Shown: one piece after another, positions 12,455-23,499 of the stretch
Layout of the letters: every line of letters begins with the position of its first letter
How positions within the stretch are numbered: position 1 is the first letter of the stretch
Assembly: GCA_018857735.1 (NCBI GenBank)
Contig: JABMCL010002397.1
Location: 105,001 to 169,000, forward strand
Direction of reading: 5' to 3'
DNA length: 64,000 nt
From: Alviniconcha marisindica
Taxonomy: Eukaryota > Mollusca > Gastropoda > Provannidae
Program-made: the position numbers and the translations under genes
The notes under the pieces: generated by a model
Database searches by the model: none
What the model was told of the DNA's origin: nothing
Seen by the model: only the letters and a program-made list of their open reading frames with translations

Positions 12455-12960
12455 GTCCAAGCACTGTTTTACGACATCTCGGTCAACCAGGCACTGCCGT
12501 ATTTCAACGTTACGTCATAGGTTCCTCAGTGAAAACTGTCAGCTAACGAGCAGTGAATTTTTCGTCAAAGCGGCAGTACGGCAGATGAATAACTGAGTTT
12601 CTTACACGAACAACTCAAATAAAACAAAGCGTGTCATTTATAGCCGCCAACAAAGTTTACACCAGCAAAATAAAACCACAATCGTTTGAATCGAGATTGA
12701 ACTTTTTTTTTCTTTCTTTGTTACTGCCCGGGGTGGATGCGTTATGTCTTCATGTTTATGTGGGTGCCGCCGGCTTGAGCGCTAGGCTGCTTCCACAGTC
12801 ATATTAAGTTAGTACCGCCCAAACCTTTCGGAGGGCGCTGACCGCGTCGGTGGACAGCTGCGCGGAGATAAAGAGCACTGCCACTTCAGTGGCGTAAGCA
12901 AATCTGGCAGAGTCTGGAGGAAGGTGCCGGAAAGCGATGCTCGGAGTGTGTATCACTATC
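12455..12960. repeat. Segmental duplication, copy 2
   Basis: This is the second copy of the block at about 10710-11150. It keeps the same order of landmarks and ends CGGAAAGCGATGCTCGGAGT about 400 bases before the start codon of the 164-residue protein. The duplication may have copied promoter sequence. Confidence 0.8.
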
Positions 12961-13323
12961 AGTGACTGACTGGACCTGCGGCACGACCGCTGCGGACTGG
13001 AACTGAATCCTCGCCGCCCCGCTGTGACAAAATTTAGTAATACCGCCTTTCGGTTTGAACTGCCATCTTAAAAATAATAATAATAAAAAGGGGGTGGAGG
13101 GGTGGGGGGCTGATTTGCATCCATGTTCTAGCGTGACGTAGACTGCAAGAGCTTCCAGGAAAGATGTGTAAAACACGTGGGGTACACAGCGTGCGCGCAA
13201 TTTTGGGTGTCACGTGACGTGATCCGCACCATTCGCAGACTGGAAGACGAGTCAGCTGACAGGAATCGGACTGTCAACAAGTGGTTCAGTTTGGTTGTTT
13301 TTTGTGCATTGTTTACGCTGAAA

Positions 13324-13485
13324 ATGTCTTCCGTCAACCAGCCGTCAGTGTATCGTTTTGCGTCCGGAGGTCGGTTCGGGATTGGAATTCACAAGCCCGC
13401 TCCACAGTTCGGACTTTCAGCCGACAAGAATGCTCAGGGAACAAGCTCGGCCGTGATGTCGCCAGCAGGGATGCCCAGATTCAGG
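13324..13485 (+). CDS. Gene 2 exon 1 (54 codons)
   Basis: It begins MSSVNQPSVYRFASGGRFGI and ends PAGMPRFR at the donor CAGG/GTGAGT. The frame is open upstream to at least 13177 but has no ATG before 13324, so 13324 is the start. Confidence 0.7.
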
Positions 13486-16400
13486 GTGAGTTGTTTTTCA
13501 AGTGTAATGAGTGATAGTGATACAGATAGTCCTTTGGATGATATTATAAACGGAGGCCCCCCGTGTGTGTATGTTAGATACACAAAAGAAGATCATATAT
13601 ATATACACATTGAAGATCCAGTCAGATTTCGGTGGATTATGGGCAACAAAATAACCCAGCATGCAATAAAAGTAAATCAGTAAAAAGTGTCGGTCATCAG
13701 ACAAATCAGAGGGTTGAAGTCAAAATTAACATGTTTTCATTTCATAAAAAAGAAGAAGAAAAAAGGTCTTGAAGTCAAGCCAGTGTTATTTCTGTTTTAC
13801 AAGTGTTAATAAAATTAAGAAGCGCAAACAGAGACAATAGTTATGGGTTAATACAAACACACAAATGAACCAATAAACTTTAAGACAATTTTAAATTAAT
13901 TTGGACATCAACTTTCTTTGCATTGTACTAGTACTTGTAGATAGTGTACACTGGTACAGAAACTACAACCGTTCTTTAGTTGTGAACTGCCACCCACAGT
14001 ATCACATTTTTGTGAAAGGCAACTCAGCCACCCACCCTGTTGCATTTTCACAAAAGGCAACCAGCACTTGCATTTTCACGCAGCCAGCACTGTTGCATTT
14101 TCACAAAAGGGAATCAGATCTGTTGCATTTTCACAAAGGCCAACCCACCTTCATGAAATTGAAAAGCAGATCAACTCACCCTGTTGCATCTCCTGCAGAA
14201 GGCAACCCACCCTCATGCATTTTCATGAACAACAACCGGCCCTGTTGCATTTTCATGAAAAAAAACCCACCCTGTTTCATCTTCCATGAAAAACAACACA
14301 TTCTGTTGTATTTTCAATGAAAAACAACACATTCTGTTGCATTTTCAGTGAAAAACAACACATTCTGTTGCTTTAAAAAATAAAATAAATTCAAACATCA
14401 CAGTTCACGCCCTGCTGCATTTTCATGAAAAACAACCTGCCCAGTAGCATTTTGATGAATAACAGCCTACTGTGTTGCATTTTCATGTGAAGAAGAACCT
14501 ACCATATTACATTTTCATGAAAAACAACCCACCCTGTTGCATTCTCATAATCTCAGTTAAAAACATCACACCCTGTTGCAGTTTCACACACACACAAAAC
14601 TGACCCTGTTGCATTTTACAACTTAAAAGTGTTCTGTAGGCTGCCCAGATATTGAGATAGATGGCAAAAACTTTGATGTTTGCTTTTTGAGTTTTCACAA
14701 GGGGGTGGGAAGGTTTTCTTGATTTGCTACTGTTGGTGTATGTTTTTGTCTTGTGTAGAATCCTAGTTTGGTCACTGACTCACTGTGTGTTTTTGTCATG
14801 TTGTGTAGAGTCCTAGTTTTTCAGTGTGTTGCTTGATTTGCTGCTGTTGGTGTGTGTTTGTCTTGTTGTGTAGAATCGTAGTTTGGTCAGTGTGTGTTTT
14901 TGTCATGTTGTGTAGAACCCTAATTTGGTCAGTGTGTGTTTCTTCCTTTGTGTAGAATCCTAGTTTAATCAGTGTGTGTTTTTGCCTTGTTGTGTAAGAT
15001 CCTAATTTGGTCAGTGAGTGTGTGTTTTTGCCTTGTTGTGTTGTGTAGAACCCTAGTTTGGTCAGTCACTCACTACTCAGTGTGCGTTTTTGCCTTGTGT
15101 TGAACCCTAGTTTGGTCAGTGTGTGTTTTTGCCTTGTTGTGTAGAATCCTAGTTTGGTCAGCGTGTTTTTGCCTTGTTGTGTAAAACCCTAGTTTGGTCA
15201 GTGTGTGTTTTTGCTTTGTGTATAACCCTAGTATGGTCAGTGTGTGTTTAGCCTAGTAATAGTAGTATAGAACCCTAGTTTGGTCGGTGTGTGTTTTAGC
15301 CTTGTGTAGAACCCTAGTTTGGTCAGTGTGTGTTTTAGCCTTGTGTAGAACCCTAGTTTGGTCAGTGTGTGTTTTTGCCTTGTGTAGAATCCTAGTTTGG
15401 TCAGTGTGTTTTTGCCTTGTTGTGTAAAACCCTAGTTTGATCAGTGTGTGTTTTTCTTCTTCAAGTTCATGTCTTGTTGCGTAGAATCCTAGTTTGATCA
15501 GTGTGTATTTTTCTTCTTGTCTTGTTGTGTAGAATCTTAGTTTGGTTGGTGTGTTTTTCTTTTTTGTCTTGTGGTGTAGAATCTTAGTTTGGTCAGTTTT
15601 TTTTTCTTTTTGTGTTGTGTAGAATTCTAGTTTGGTCAATGTGTGCTTTTCTTGTTGTGTCAAATCCTAGTTTGGTCAGTGTGTGTTTTATCTATATATT
15701 TTTTGGGGATCATGTGTAGAACCCTGGTTTGGTCAGCTGTGGACTGCGGTCTCCTGAAGGACGACCTGGCAGCCTCCCCTCCTCAACAGCATCTTCACCT
15801 GACAGCAGTCGAGTGGCCTCACCTGTTGACAACAGCACCTCATCCAAAGCACACACTTTGAGTATGGCTGTGCAGCTGTGCAGGTAGGTAAAGTGTGACA
15901 TTGAATTGTTTTTAATTTTATGCTAGTGTAAAAGTAATGAGTAGTGAATAGTAAATAGTACTGTCGTGTAAACTGTAATTCAGCATTCACACAGGTATTT
16001 TTACCACTAAATATTTGAAATGTAATCAGAATGGTGTGTTTCATTTTAAAAATGTACTTTGGGCTGCTCATTTAAGATTCTACTAACATGTGAAAACGTT
16101 GTAGCAGTGTATGCAAATGGTGAGTGAGTGATTGTGAATCCATTTGGGTTATAGCAAAAAGTTACCTTTATTAGTTTTCCCCTCTCTGAGTTGAGTACAT
16201 AAATTTATTCAAGGAATTCTTTCACTAGTTTTACTTTTAGTGTTTGCATTTATGATAATAGTTAATAGTTACAGCTGTTTGGCTTACACTTTCCTACAAG
16301 TCTGAGTAATCTGGACCTAATTTCATACTCAAAGGGGCATTTCAAAGGTAAAACTGCCCATTGTATTTTTCAAACTCAGTTAATTTTTTTAATTCATTAT

Positions 16401-16998
16401 TCAGTCAAGTTTTAACTGTTAATGGTTATTAATGTAATAATGAGGTATTTGACATGATTTCAGATTGGGATTTTGTTTTAGTTTTTGTTGTTGACTGGGG
16501 CTGTTTTCAGAGACTGTGTTCAAGAACTCCACTATTTCTAGTGTAATTTAATTCTTTTTTCTCTTCATTTTTCCAGTATTTTCCATTTTGGGGACAGTGA
16601 TGTTGTTGTTTTTCTGTACCCAAATTTGAAGTTCAGAATTTTTTGGGTGGATTTTTTAACTCAGCTGCTGGTTACATAAGGGAGCAAGAAAGATGCTGAT
16701 GTTACATCATGACCTGCATGCTTTCAGATACTGGTTTTAATGCCCCATTATTATTATAGACTTGTTACTGTACCCTCAGTTTCAGCTTGATCCTTTACCT
16801 TTTTTAGCTGATGATGATGATGGTTGCAGATGTCAACGTCCTCAGTCTCTCATCATGTGTTCGACGTGTGGCTTCACTTTCAACGGCCGTGTGCGCAGCC
16901 CCTGTACTGTTCACCCTGGTCAGATTTACCTGATGGACAACGAGTCCTGCCCCGAGTGTGGCTCCACCTGCCTCAAAGAGTACACTGATGCAACTTAG
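13324..16998 (+). CDS. Zinc-ribbon-like small protein, 164 aa, three exons
   Basis: The gene model is 13324-13485, 15720-15883 and 16830-16998, 495 coding bases with stop. Phases agree: exon 1 ends on a codon boundary, exon 2 leaves AG, and exon 3 supplies A. Residues 1-54 are basic and glycine/proline-rich. Residues 55-108 are serine/proline-rich and probably disordered. Residues about 109-164 are a cysteine-rich C terminus with CRCQRP, CSTCGFTF, GRVRSPCTVHP, IYLMD and CPECGSTC. The paired CxxC motifs are arranged as in a zinc ribbon. The conserved-looking tail suggests a metal-binding or protein/nucleic-acid binding module, but I do not recognise the family and assign no function. The start is the first ATG in the frame, in context AAAATGTC, after a CpG-rich region. 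The last exon has a second acceptor at 16807, discussed under findings. Confidence 0.7.
14030..14625. repeat. About 30-bp tandem array, CCCTGTTGCATTTTCATGAA
   Basis: Roughly 18 degenerate copies of a unit like CACCCTGTTGCATTTTCATG AAAAACAAC, with variants TTTTCACAAAAGG. It lies within gene 2 intron 1. Confidence 0.85.
14730..15719 (+). repeat. About 40-bp array built from an exon 3' splice site
   Basis: The unit reads TGTGTAGAACCCTAGTTTGG TCAGTGTGTGTTTTTGCCTT, with about 22 copies. It ends exactly at the acceptor of gene 2 exon 2. The real junction reads TGTGTAG/AACCCTGGTTTGGTCAG, so each unit carries a copy of the acceptor plus about 16 exon bases with one consistent change (CCTAG for CCTGG). 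Confidence 0.85.
15720..15883 (+). CDS. Gene 2 exon 2 (164 nt)
   Basis: It starts NPGLVSCGLRSPEGRPGS and ends MAVQLC plus AG at the donor GCAG/GTAGGT. It is rich in Ser, Pro and Thr. The 5' boundary at 15720 was chosen because it keeps phase 0 from exon 1. The nearby AG at 15736 would break the frame. Confidence 0.65.
16808..16829 (+). other. 22-nt segment between two alternative acceptors
   Basis: Acceptors CCTTTTTTAG (ending 16807) and GGTTGCAG (ending 16829) lie 22 bases apart. Using the second fits exon 2 of gene 2. Using the first fits orphan exon B and adds ADDDDGC before the shared CRCQRP. The 22-base shift changes phase, so each upstream chain can use only one of them. Confidence 0.5.
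16830..16998 (+). CDS. Gene 2 terminal exon, zinc-ribbon-like
   Basis: It encodes CQRPQSLIMCSTCGFTFNGR and on to CLKEYTDAT and a TAG stop. Seven cysteines and one histidine in about 45 residues, with CxxC pairs, indicate metal binding. This is the most conserved-looking part of the gene. Confidence 0.75.
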
Positions 16999-17049
16999 GC
17001 TGCTCCCCAAACTGCCAGTATGTCTTGTCAGCTTTGAACAGTGTTTTTA

Positions 17050-17455
17050 CTTTTTAGATCTAGCAAGTCACCAAGTAAGTAGCTTTAGATTTAGCAAGTC
17101 ACCAAGTAAGTAGCTTTAGATTTAGCAAGTCACCAAGTAAGTAGCTTTAGATTTAGCAATTCGCCAAGTAAGTAAGTAGCTTTAGATTTAGCAAATCACC
17201 AAGTAAGTAAGTAGCTTTAGATTTAGCAAAACATACCTGGAGCAAATAATTTAGATTTAGCAAGTCACCTCTGGAGTAAATAACTTTAGATTTAGCAAAT
17301 CATCTCTGAAGTAAATAATTTAGATTTAGCAAATCACCTCTGGAAGTAAATAATTTAGATTTAGCAAATCACCTCTGGAGTAAATAACTTTAGATTTAGC
17401 AAATCACCCAGTAAGTGACTTTAGATTTTAGCAAATCATCAAGTAAGTGATCACC
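17050..17455 (+). repeat. About 30-bp array just after the gene 2 stop
   Basis: Units combine TTTAGATTTAGCAAGTCACC with AAGTAAGTAGC or CTCTGGAGTAAATAA. About 13 copies begin some 50 bases after the stop codon, so they lie in the 3' UTR if the transcript continues. Many copies contain AAGTAAGT, a near-consensus 5' splice site. Confidence 0.85.
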
Positions 17456-18039
17456 CTTTTTGGAACTGGAAGTCACTGTTTATTTGACATAGATCTTGCT
17501 GATAAAGCCTATTTTAGACAAAGTTTTAAAGAAAAAGAAAAAAACAAGTAATTAATTGTTGAGGCCTTATATTTAGATCTGGAAGACCCTTAAACAGAGT
17601 AAATCCAAGGGTGAAAAAAAGAAGGAGCAAAAAAGAGAGAGGGTCCTACTCCTTTCATGTAGAGCCTGTTGGGTGCATCTGTCTCCACCCCACCCCATAG
17701 TGTGAGATTTAGGCCTTTTCAACAAACAAAAAAGTAAAGAAAATTAATTTTGACTAATTTGCTTTTTGTATAAAATTATTGTTTTGTTGTTGTTGTTGTT
17801 GTTTTTGTTCACCAAAACATTCCTTGACTGAGACTAGTAGCAGACTGGTCAGAATAACAAAATCGTCCCTCCAGTTTTGAAAGAAAGTCAGCTGTGCTTT
17901 GAATCTTTGTACTGTAAGCTCTGTTGTGCACAATGCTTAGGAGACCTTGGACAGTGCTGTAACATCTTGCTGGTTATAATATAGCTAGCTACCCCACAGT
18001 CCAACCAGGTGATTATTGTCACCTGAAAAGTTGAATAAT

Positions 18040-18720
18040 CCCTGAACATGCTGTGGTTAGTGTACCTCACAACCCAACCAGGTAATTATTGTTACCTTGG
18101 ACAGTGCCTGAACATGTCTGGCTGCTTATACCTAGGTACCTCACACTTAGTCACAGCCCAACCAGGTGATTATTGTTACCTTGGACAGTGCCTGAACATG
18201 TCTGGCTGCTTATACCTAGGTACCTCACACTTAGTCACAGCCCAACCAGGTGATTGTTGTTACCTTGGACAGTGCCTGAACATGTCTGGCTGCTTTATAC
18301 CTAGGTACCTCACACTTAGTCACAGCCCAACCAGGTGATTGTTGTTACCTTGGACAGTGCCTGAACATGTCTGGCTGCTTTTACCTAGGTACCTCACACT
18401 TAGTCACAGCCCAACCAGGTGAATATTGTCACCTTGGACAGTGCCTGAACATGTCTGGCTGCTTTTACCTAGGTACCTCATACTTAGTCACAGCCCAACC
18501 AGGTGAATATTGTCAACCTTGGACCTTGGTGAACATGTCTGGCTGCTTATACCAAGGTACCTCACACTTAGTCACAGCCCAACCAGGTGAATATTGTCAC
18601 CTTGGACCTTGCTGAACATGTCTGGCTGCTGATATCTAGGTACCTCACAGCCCACTTAAGTGATCATTTGTTGTCACCTTGGACTGTGCCTGAACATGTC
18701 TGGCTGCTTATATCTACGTC
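18040..18720. repeat. 84-bp tandem repeat, about 8 copies
   Basis: The unit includes CACAGCCCAACCAGGTGATT, TTGGACAGTGCCTGAACATG, TCTGGCTGCTTATACC and TAGGTACCTCACACTTAGT. Because 84 is a multiple of three, the array gives an open frame (18048-18338) that is not a gene. Confidence 0.9.
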
Positions 18721-18764
18721 ACAGACCAGCCTGTTGATTCTGATTGTTGTCACCTTGAAGTTGA

Positions 18765-18823
18765 ATAGTGCTTTAACATGCCTGGTTTATAATGTTTATA
18801 AACCAGACATGTTAAAGCACTAT
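18765..18823. repeat. 27-bp near-perfect hairpin
   Basis: Arms 18765-18791 and 18797-18823 are reverse complements with one mismatch and a 5-base loop. It sits between two related tandem arrays and reuses their words (AGTGCTTTAACATG, CTGGTTTATA), so it is an inversion joint in the array. Confidence 0.85.
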
Positions 18824-18989
18824 CCAGCCTGGTGATTGTTGTCACCTTGATGTTGAATAACGTTTTAATATGTCTTGTTTATAATGCCTACCTCACAGTC
18901 CAGCCTGGTGATTGTTGAATATTGTCACCTTGAAAGTTGAATTGTCTCTGACATGTCTCTTGTCTGGCTTATGCCTACCTCATGGCCCA

Positions 18990-19690
18990 ACCTGGTGATT
19001 ATTGTCACCTTGAATAGTGCCTTGACATGTCTCACCGCTTGTACCAACATCATGGCACAACCCGGTGATTATTGTCACCTTGAATAGTGCCTTGACATGT
19101 CTCACCACTTGTACCAACATCATGGCACAACCTGGTGATTATTGTCACCTTGAATAGTGCCTGGACATGTCTCACCGCTTGTACCAACATCATGGCACAA
19201 CCCGGTGATTATTGTCACCTTGAATAGTGCCTTGACATGTCTCACCGCTTGTACCAACATCATGGCACAACCCGGTGATTATTGTCACCGTGAATAGTGC
19301 CTGGACATGTCTCACCGCTTGTACTAACATCATGGCACAACCCGGTGATTATTGTCACCTTGAATAGTGCCTTGACATGTCTCACCGCTTGTACCAACAT
19401 CATGGCACAGCCTGGTGATTATTGTCACCGTGAATAGTGCCTTGACATGTCTCACCGCTTGTACTAACATCATGGCACAACTCGGTGATTATTGTCACCG
19501 TGAATAGTGCTTGACATGTCTCACTGCTTGTACCAACATCATGGTACAACCTGGTGATTATTGTCACCGTGAATAGTGCCTTGACATGTCTCACCGCTTG
19601 TACCAACATCATGGCACAGCCCAGTGATTATTGTCACTGTGAAATTGAATAGTGCCTTGACATGTCTCACCACTTGTACCTACCTCACAG
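18990..19690. repeat. 70-bp tandem repeat, about 10 copies
   Basis: The unit includes TTGAATAGTGCCTTGACATG, TCTCACCGCTTGTACCAACA, TCATGGCACAACCCGGTGAT and TATTGTCACC. It shares words with the 84-bp array upstream, so both descend from one ancestor. Confidence 0.9.
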
Positions 19691-20395
19691 TCACAGCAAG
19701 CAATCATTAAATCAGTCATTGTCACCCAATGTCACCCTATCACAGTATTAGTGCTCAGACATGACTTCAGTAATCATTAAATCAGTCATTGTCACCCAGT
19801 GTCACCCTATCACAGTATTAGTGCTCAAACATGTCTTCTGCCTGCATCTCACATCTCAGTGAGGTGATGATTGTGTCACTCCTTACAGTATTACCCAGAT
19901 CAGTGTTTCTGGGTCACATTTGCTTTGCGTATATAAAGTGATATATATTCAAACCATGTTTTTGCTGCAGAAGTTGTGTTTTAAAACGTTGCTTTTTTTG
20001 TAGAGAATAAAAGGATTGCAAGTTTTTGTCATGGCATGTTTTCTGTGTTCACTGATTAATGTCCGTGCTGATTTACTTGTGATTTTTTTGGCAGCTTTGA
20101 CTTTGAGAAGTCCCAACATCAACAGTGTGGATCACTCATCTCAGCACTGTAAATAGTGTAAAGTGTAATTGAAGAGATCTCAAGATGAGAGAGCTTTTCC
20201 TTTTTTCTTTCTTTTCTTATATGACTCGTGTTGATTGCCATGACAGTTGTTTCATCCAACAGATTTTGATCATCTTTACTGGTTCTTTAGTTTAGGCAGA
20301 ATATTTACAGGGAACATGATTATGTTTTTGACATGATAAATACAAGAGCCACTTGAGAGGCGTTTGGTACTTGAGTCTTGATTCGATTGTTGTCT
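19691..20395. other. Unassigned sequence with one duplicated segment
   Basis: Two copies of AATCATTAAATCAGTCATTG followed by TCACCC occur near 19703 and 19770. An AATAAA at 20006-20011 could be a 3' end signal for gene 2. No ORF of interest. Confidence 0.5.
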
Positions 20396-20670
20396 TCAAG
20401 GACTGGGTTGGAATGAGGGTTCAGATCCTCAGTGAATGCTCCAGCTGTATCAAATGAACCACTAGTCTCTTTGTAACCAGACACGGCGTGTTGGTTGAGG
20501 GTTCAGATCCTCGGTGAGTGCTCCATTTGTATCAAATGAACCACTGGTCTCTTCGTAACCAGACGTGGTGCGCTGGTTGAGGGTTCAGATTCTCAGTCAG
20601 TGCTCCACCTGTCTCAAATGAACCCCTAGTCTCTGTAACCAGACGTGGTGCGCTGGTGTGGGGTTTAAAC
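20395..20670. repeat. About 84-bp tandem repeat, 3 copies
   Basis: Copies share GGTTGAGGGTTCAGATCCTC, AGTGAGTGCTCC, ATCAAATGAACCACTAGTCT and GTAACCAGACGTGGTGCGCT. The word GGTTCAGATCC resembles a tRNA B box, but no tRNA fold is visible. Confidence 0.8.
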
Positions 20671-20804
20671 TCAGTCAGTCCCCATGTCAAATGATGGTTC
20701 TTTTAATCGGGACGTTGGCTTCTGGTCATAGGGCACTAATTGCCCTCATAAAGTGTTGTTGCAGTTTTACTCGGTCATTGGTTTCAATCCTGGGGCTGCA
20801 AGTG

Positions 20805-20808
20805 TGTG

Positions 20809-20848
<40 letters not shown>

Positions 20849-20942
20849 GTGTGTGTGTGTGTGCATGTGTGTGTGTGTGTGTGTGCATGTGTACGTGCGT
20901 GTGTACGTGTGTGTGTGTGCGTGTGTACGTGCATGTGTGTGT
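20805..20942. repeat. (GT)n microsatellite with GC/AT interruptions
   Basis: GT tract with GTGCGTGT and GTGTACGT variants. ORFs on both strands are translation artefacts. Confidence 0.95.
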
Positions 20943-21429
20943 GGGTTTGTTTCTTTTTGAAATACATAACCTGTTTCAGTATTTGCACCAAACTGGTATG
21001 CTGTTCTCTCCTTACTGGACAAGGTAGCAGTGAGGTGCAAACCTGAACAATACTACCTCGCATATAATTTCTGAACTGCAGAACCTTAATAGTCTGGCTA
21101 AATAGTGCCTGTCCAATTTCACACCATATTCTGTTGCTTTACATTTTTCTTGTTGAGGACTGCTAATACAGTAATAGTGCTATTTTTTTGTACAGCATGT
21201 CGACAATTTGGTGAACACAAACATTAACAAAAATCGCCATGATTATCTCGAAGTGGCAGCTATATTATTGTTCATGTTGTAAAAAAAGAGTTGTGTTGCA
21301 ATTTTCTGATGAATACCAGTGTGTTTTTTAAACAACTTTTTGTGTTCAACATTCATCATTGATACACATGCTTGTGTTGAACAGAAAGTACCCATTGATT
21401 GTGTCTGGGCATGACCCTGCCGTGTGTCT

Positions 21430-21431
21430 GG

Positions 21432-21493
<62 letters not shown>

Positions 21494-22180
21494 CAGTCTG
21501 TGTGTGTGTGACAGTCTGTATGTGTGTGCATGAGAGTGTGTATTAGAGAGTGTGTATGTGATTATGTGTGTGTGTGTGTGTTAGAGAGAGAGTGTATATA
21601 TGTGTGTGTGTGATGGGGAGAGTGTGTGTGTGTCTGTGTGTGTGTGAGAGAGAGAGAAGTGTGAAGATGTAATTTGTAAAAGGTGCTGTGTGTGTGGTCT
21701 GTATGCATGTAAGAGTGTGTTGTGTGAGGACTGTAGTGTGAGTGTATGTTGTGTGTGTGTGTGTGTGAGGAAGAGTTTGTAAGTCTGTGTGAGTCTGTTT
21801 GTCTGTATGCATGTATGAGAGTGTGTGTTTGTGTGAGACTGAGAGAGAGTTTGTATGTCTGTGTGCATGTGTGAGCAAGAGTCTGCCTGTGAGAGAAAGT
21901 AGGTATGTGTGTATGAGAGTCTGTGTGTGTATGAGAGAGTCTATAGATATGTGTGTGTATGAGAATGTATGTGTTTGAGAATCTGTATGACGTGTGTGTG
22001 AGAGTCTGTATACATGTATGTGTGAGAATGTATACATGAATATGTGTGTGTGTGTGTGTGTATGTGTGTGTGTGAGGGAGAGTCTATGTACCTGTATGTG
22101 TGAGAAAGTGTGTGCGTGAGCAAGTCTTTATGTGCATGTGAGCGAGTCTGTATACACATGTGTATGTTCCAAACACATAA
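21430..22180. repeat. (GT)n expanding into degenerate GTGTGAGAGTCTGTATG array
   Basis: A pure GT tract passes into irregular units such as GAGAGTCTGTATGTGTGTGT. The same vocabulary recurs at 22985-23490, separated by a different array and a poly-G tract. Confidence 0.9.
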
Positions 22181-22259
22181 ATGGTTCAAAAGAAGAATGC
22201 TGATTTTAATAGGACAGCACAAGACATTTACAGGGTAAACTTTTTCAAGCAACAGACAA

Positions 22260-22735
22260 GTAAACAGTGATCAATAATCACACAAACTAGACTCAATAAA
22301 CAGTGATAAATCACTCACACCAAACACAATAAACAGTGATAAATCACTCACACCAAACACAATAAAAAGTGATAAATCACTCACACCAAACACAATAAAC
22401 TGATAAATCGCTCCCACCAAACACAATAAACAGTGATAAATCACTCACACCAAACACAAACAATGATAAATCACTCACACCAAACACAATAAACAGTGAT
22501 AAATCACTCACACCAAACACAATAAACTGATAAATCACTCACACCAAACAATAAACAGTGATAAATCACTCACAACAAACACAATAAACTGATAAATCAC
22601 TCACACCAAACACAATAAACAGTGATAAATCACTCACACCAAACAATAAACAATGATACTCACACCAAACACAATAAACTGATAACTCATTCACACCAAA
22701 CACAAGAATGATAAATCACTCGCACCAGACACACT
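22260..22735. repeat. 33-bp tandem repeat, about 14 copies
   Basis: The unit is AATAAACAGTGATAAATCAC TCACACCAAACAC. Some copies lack CAGTG or one AATAA. It contains many AATAAA words, which would confuse poly(A) site prediction. Confidence 0.95.
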
Positions 22736-22919
22736 GGAACTGAAAGCAGGTAAGTATGCAGTTTTTATTTCTCATTATTTGTCTGTTGCTTAAAAAATGG
22801 TTTACCTTGAAAATTTGTGCATCTTTTGCATTGGCCTATTAAAAATGGTGTTTACCCAAAAATCTTTTATGTGTTTAAAAATCTTATTTCTGAATGCTAG
22901 TAGCCAACTTTGGGATTAT

Positions 22920-22953
22920 TTTTTTTGGGGGGGGGGGGGGGGGGGGGGGGTAG
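22920..22953. repeat. T-run then poly-G tract
   Basis: TTTTTT is followed by about 26 G. Likely length-variable. Confidence 0.9.
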
Positions 22954-22984
22954 GGGAGGGTTGTATTTTCGGGGTACATGTATT

Positions 22985-23490
22985 TGTGAGGAAGTGTGAG
23001 AGTGTATACTATGTGAGGAGTCTGTATGTGTTGTGTGTGGCAGTCTGTGAGGAGTCTGAATGGGTTGTGTGTGACAGTCTGTGTGTGAGTGAAGCGTCTG
23101 TATGTGTGTGAGAGAGTGTGTGCGAGTGAGCATCAGTATGTGTGTAAATCTGTGTGTGAGCATCTGTATGTGTGCGACTGTGTGAGTGAGTATATGTATG
23201 TGTGAGAGAGTGTGTGTGAGTGAGAGTCTGTATGCGAGTGTGTGTGAGTGTCTGTGTGCGAGAGTCTGTATGTGTCTGAGAGAGTCTGTGTGTGTGTATG
23301 TGTATGAGAGTGGGGGGGGGGGGGGAGCGTCTGTATGTGTGGGAGAGAGTGTGGAGCATCTGTGTGTGTGTGTGTGAGCAAGAGTGTGTGCGAGTTTGAG
23401 TGAGCGTCTGTATGTGTGAGTGTGAGAGAGTGAGTGTGTATGTGTGTGAGCATATGTGTGTGAGCGTCTGTATATGTGTGCAAGAGGGAG
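22985..23490. repeat. Degenerate GTGTGAGAGTCTGTATG array, second block
   Basis: Irregular units of GTGTGAGTGAGCGTCTGTAT and similar, with an internal G-run near 23313. It is related to the block at 21430-22180. Confidence 0.85.
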
Positions 23491-23499
23491 AAAGATACT

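Larger units (their letters stand above)
9060..13323. promoter_or_regulatory. CpG-rich region upstream of gene 2
   Basis: CpG dinucleotides are frequent here (many CGTCGG, GCCGG, CGCG words) while the rest of the window is CpG-poor and AT-rich. It ends at the first exon of the zinc-ribbon gene at 13324, so it is a reasonable promoter region or CpG island. It contains no convincing ORF. Within it lie local tandem repeats and a large internal duplication, listed separately. Confidence 0.5.
13486..15719. other. Gene 2 intron 1
   Basis: It holds AT-rich unique sequence to about 14030 and then two tandem arrays, 14030-14625 and 14730-15719. No other gene is seen. Confidence 0.6.

Noticed and set aside
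13177..13323. Upstream extension of gene 2 exon 1 by 49 codons
   Set aside because: The frame is open but contains no ATG, and the sequence lies in the CpG-rich promoter-like region.
20395..20670. GGTTCAGATCC words suggesting tRNA-derived repeats
   Set aside because: The 84-bp unit does not fold as a tRNA and is only locally tandem.
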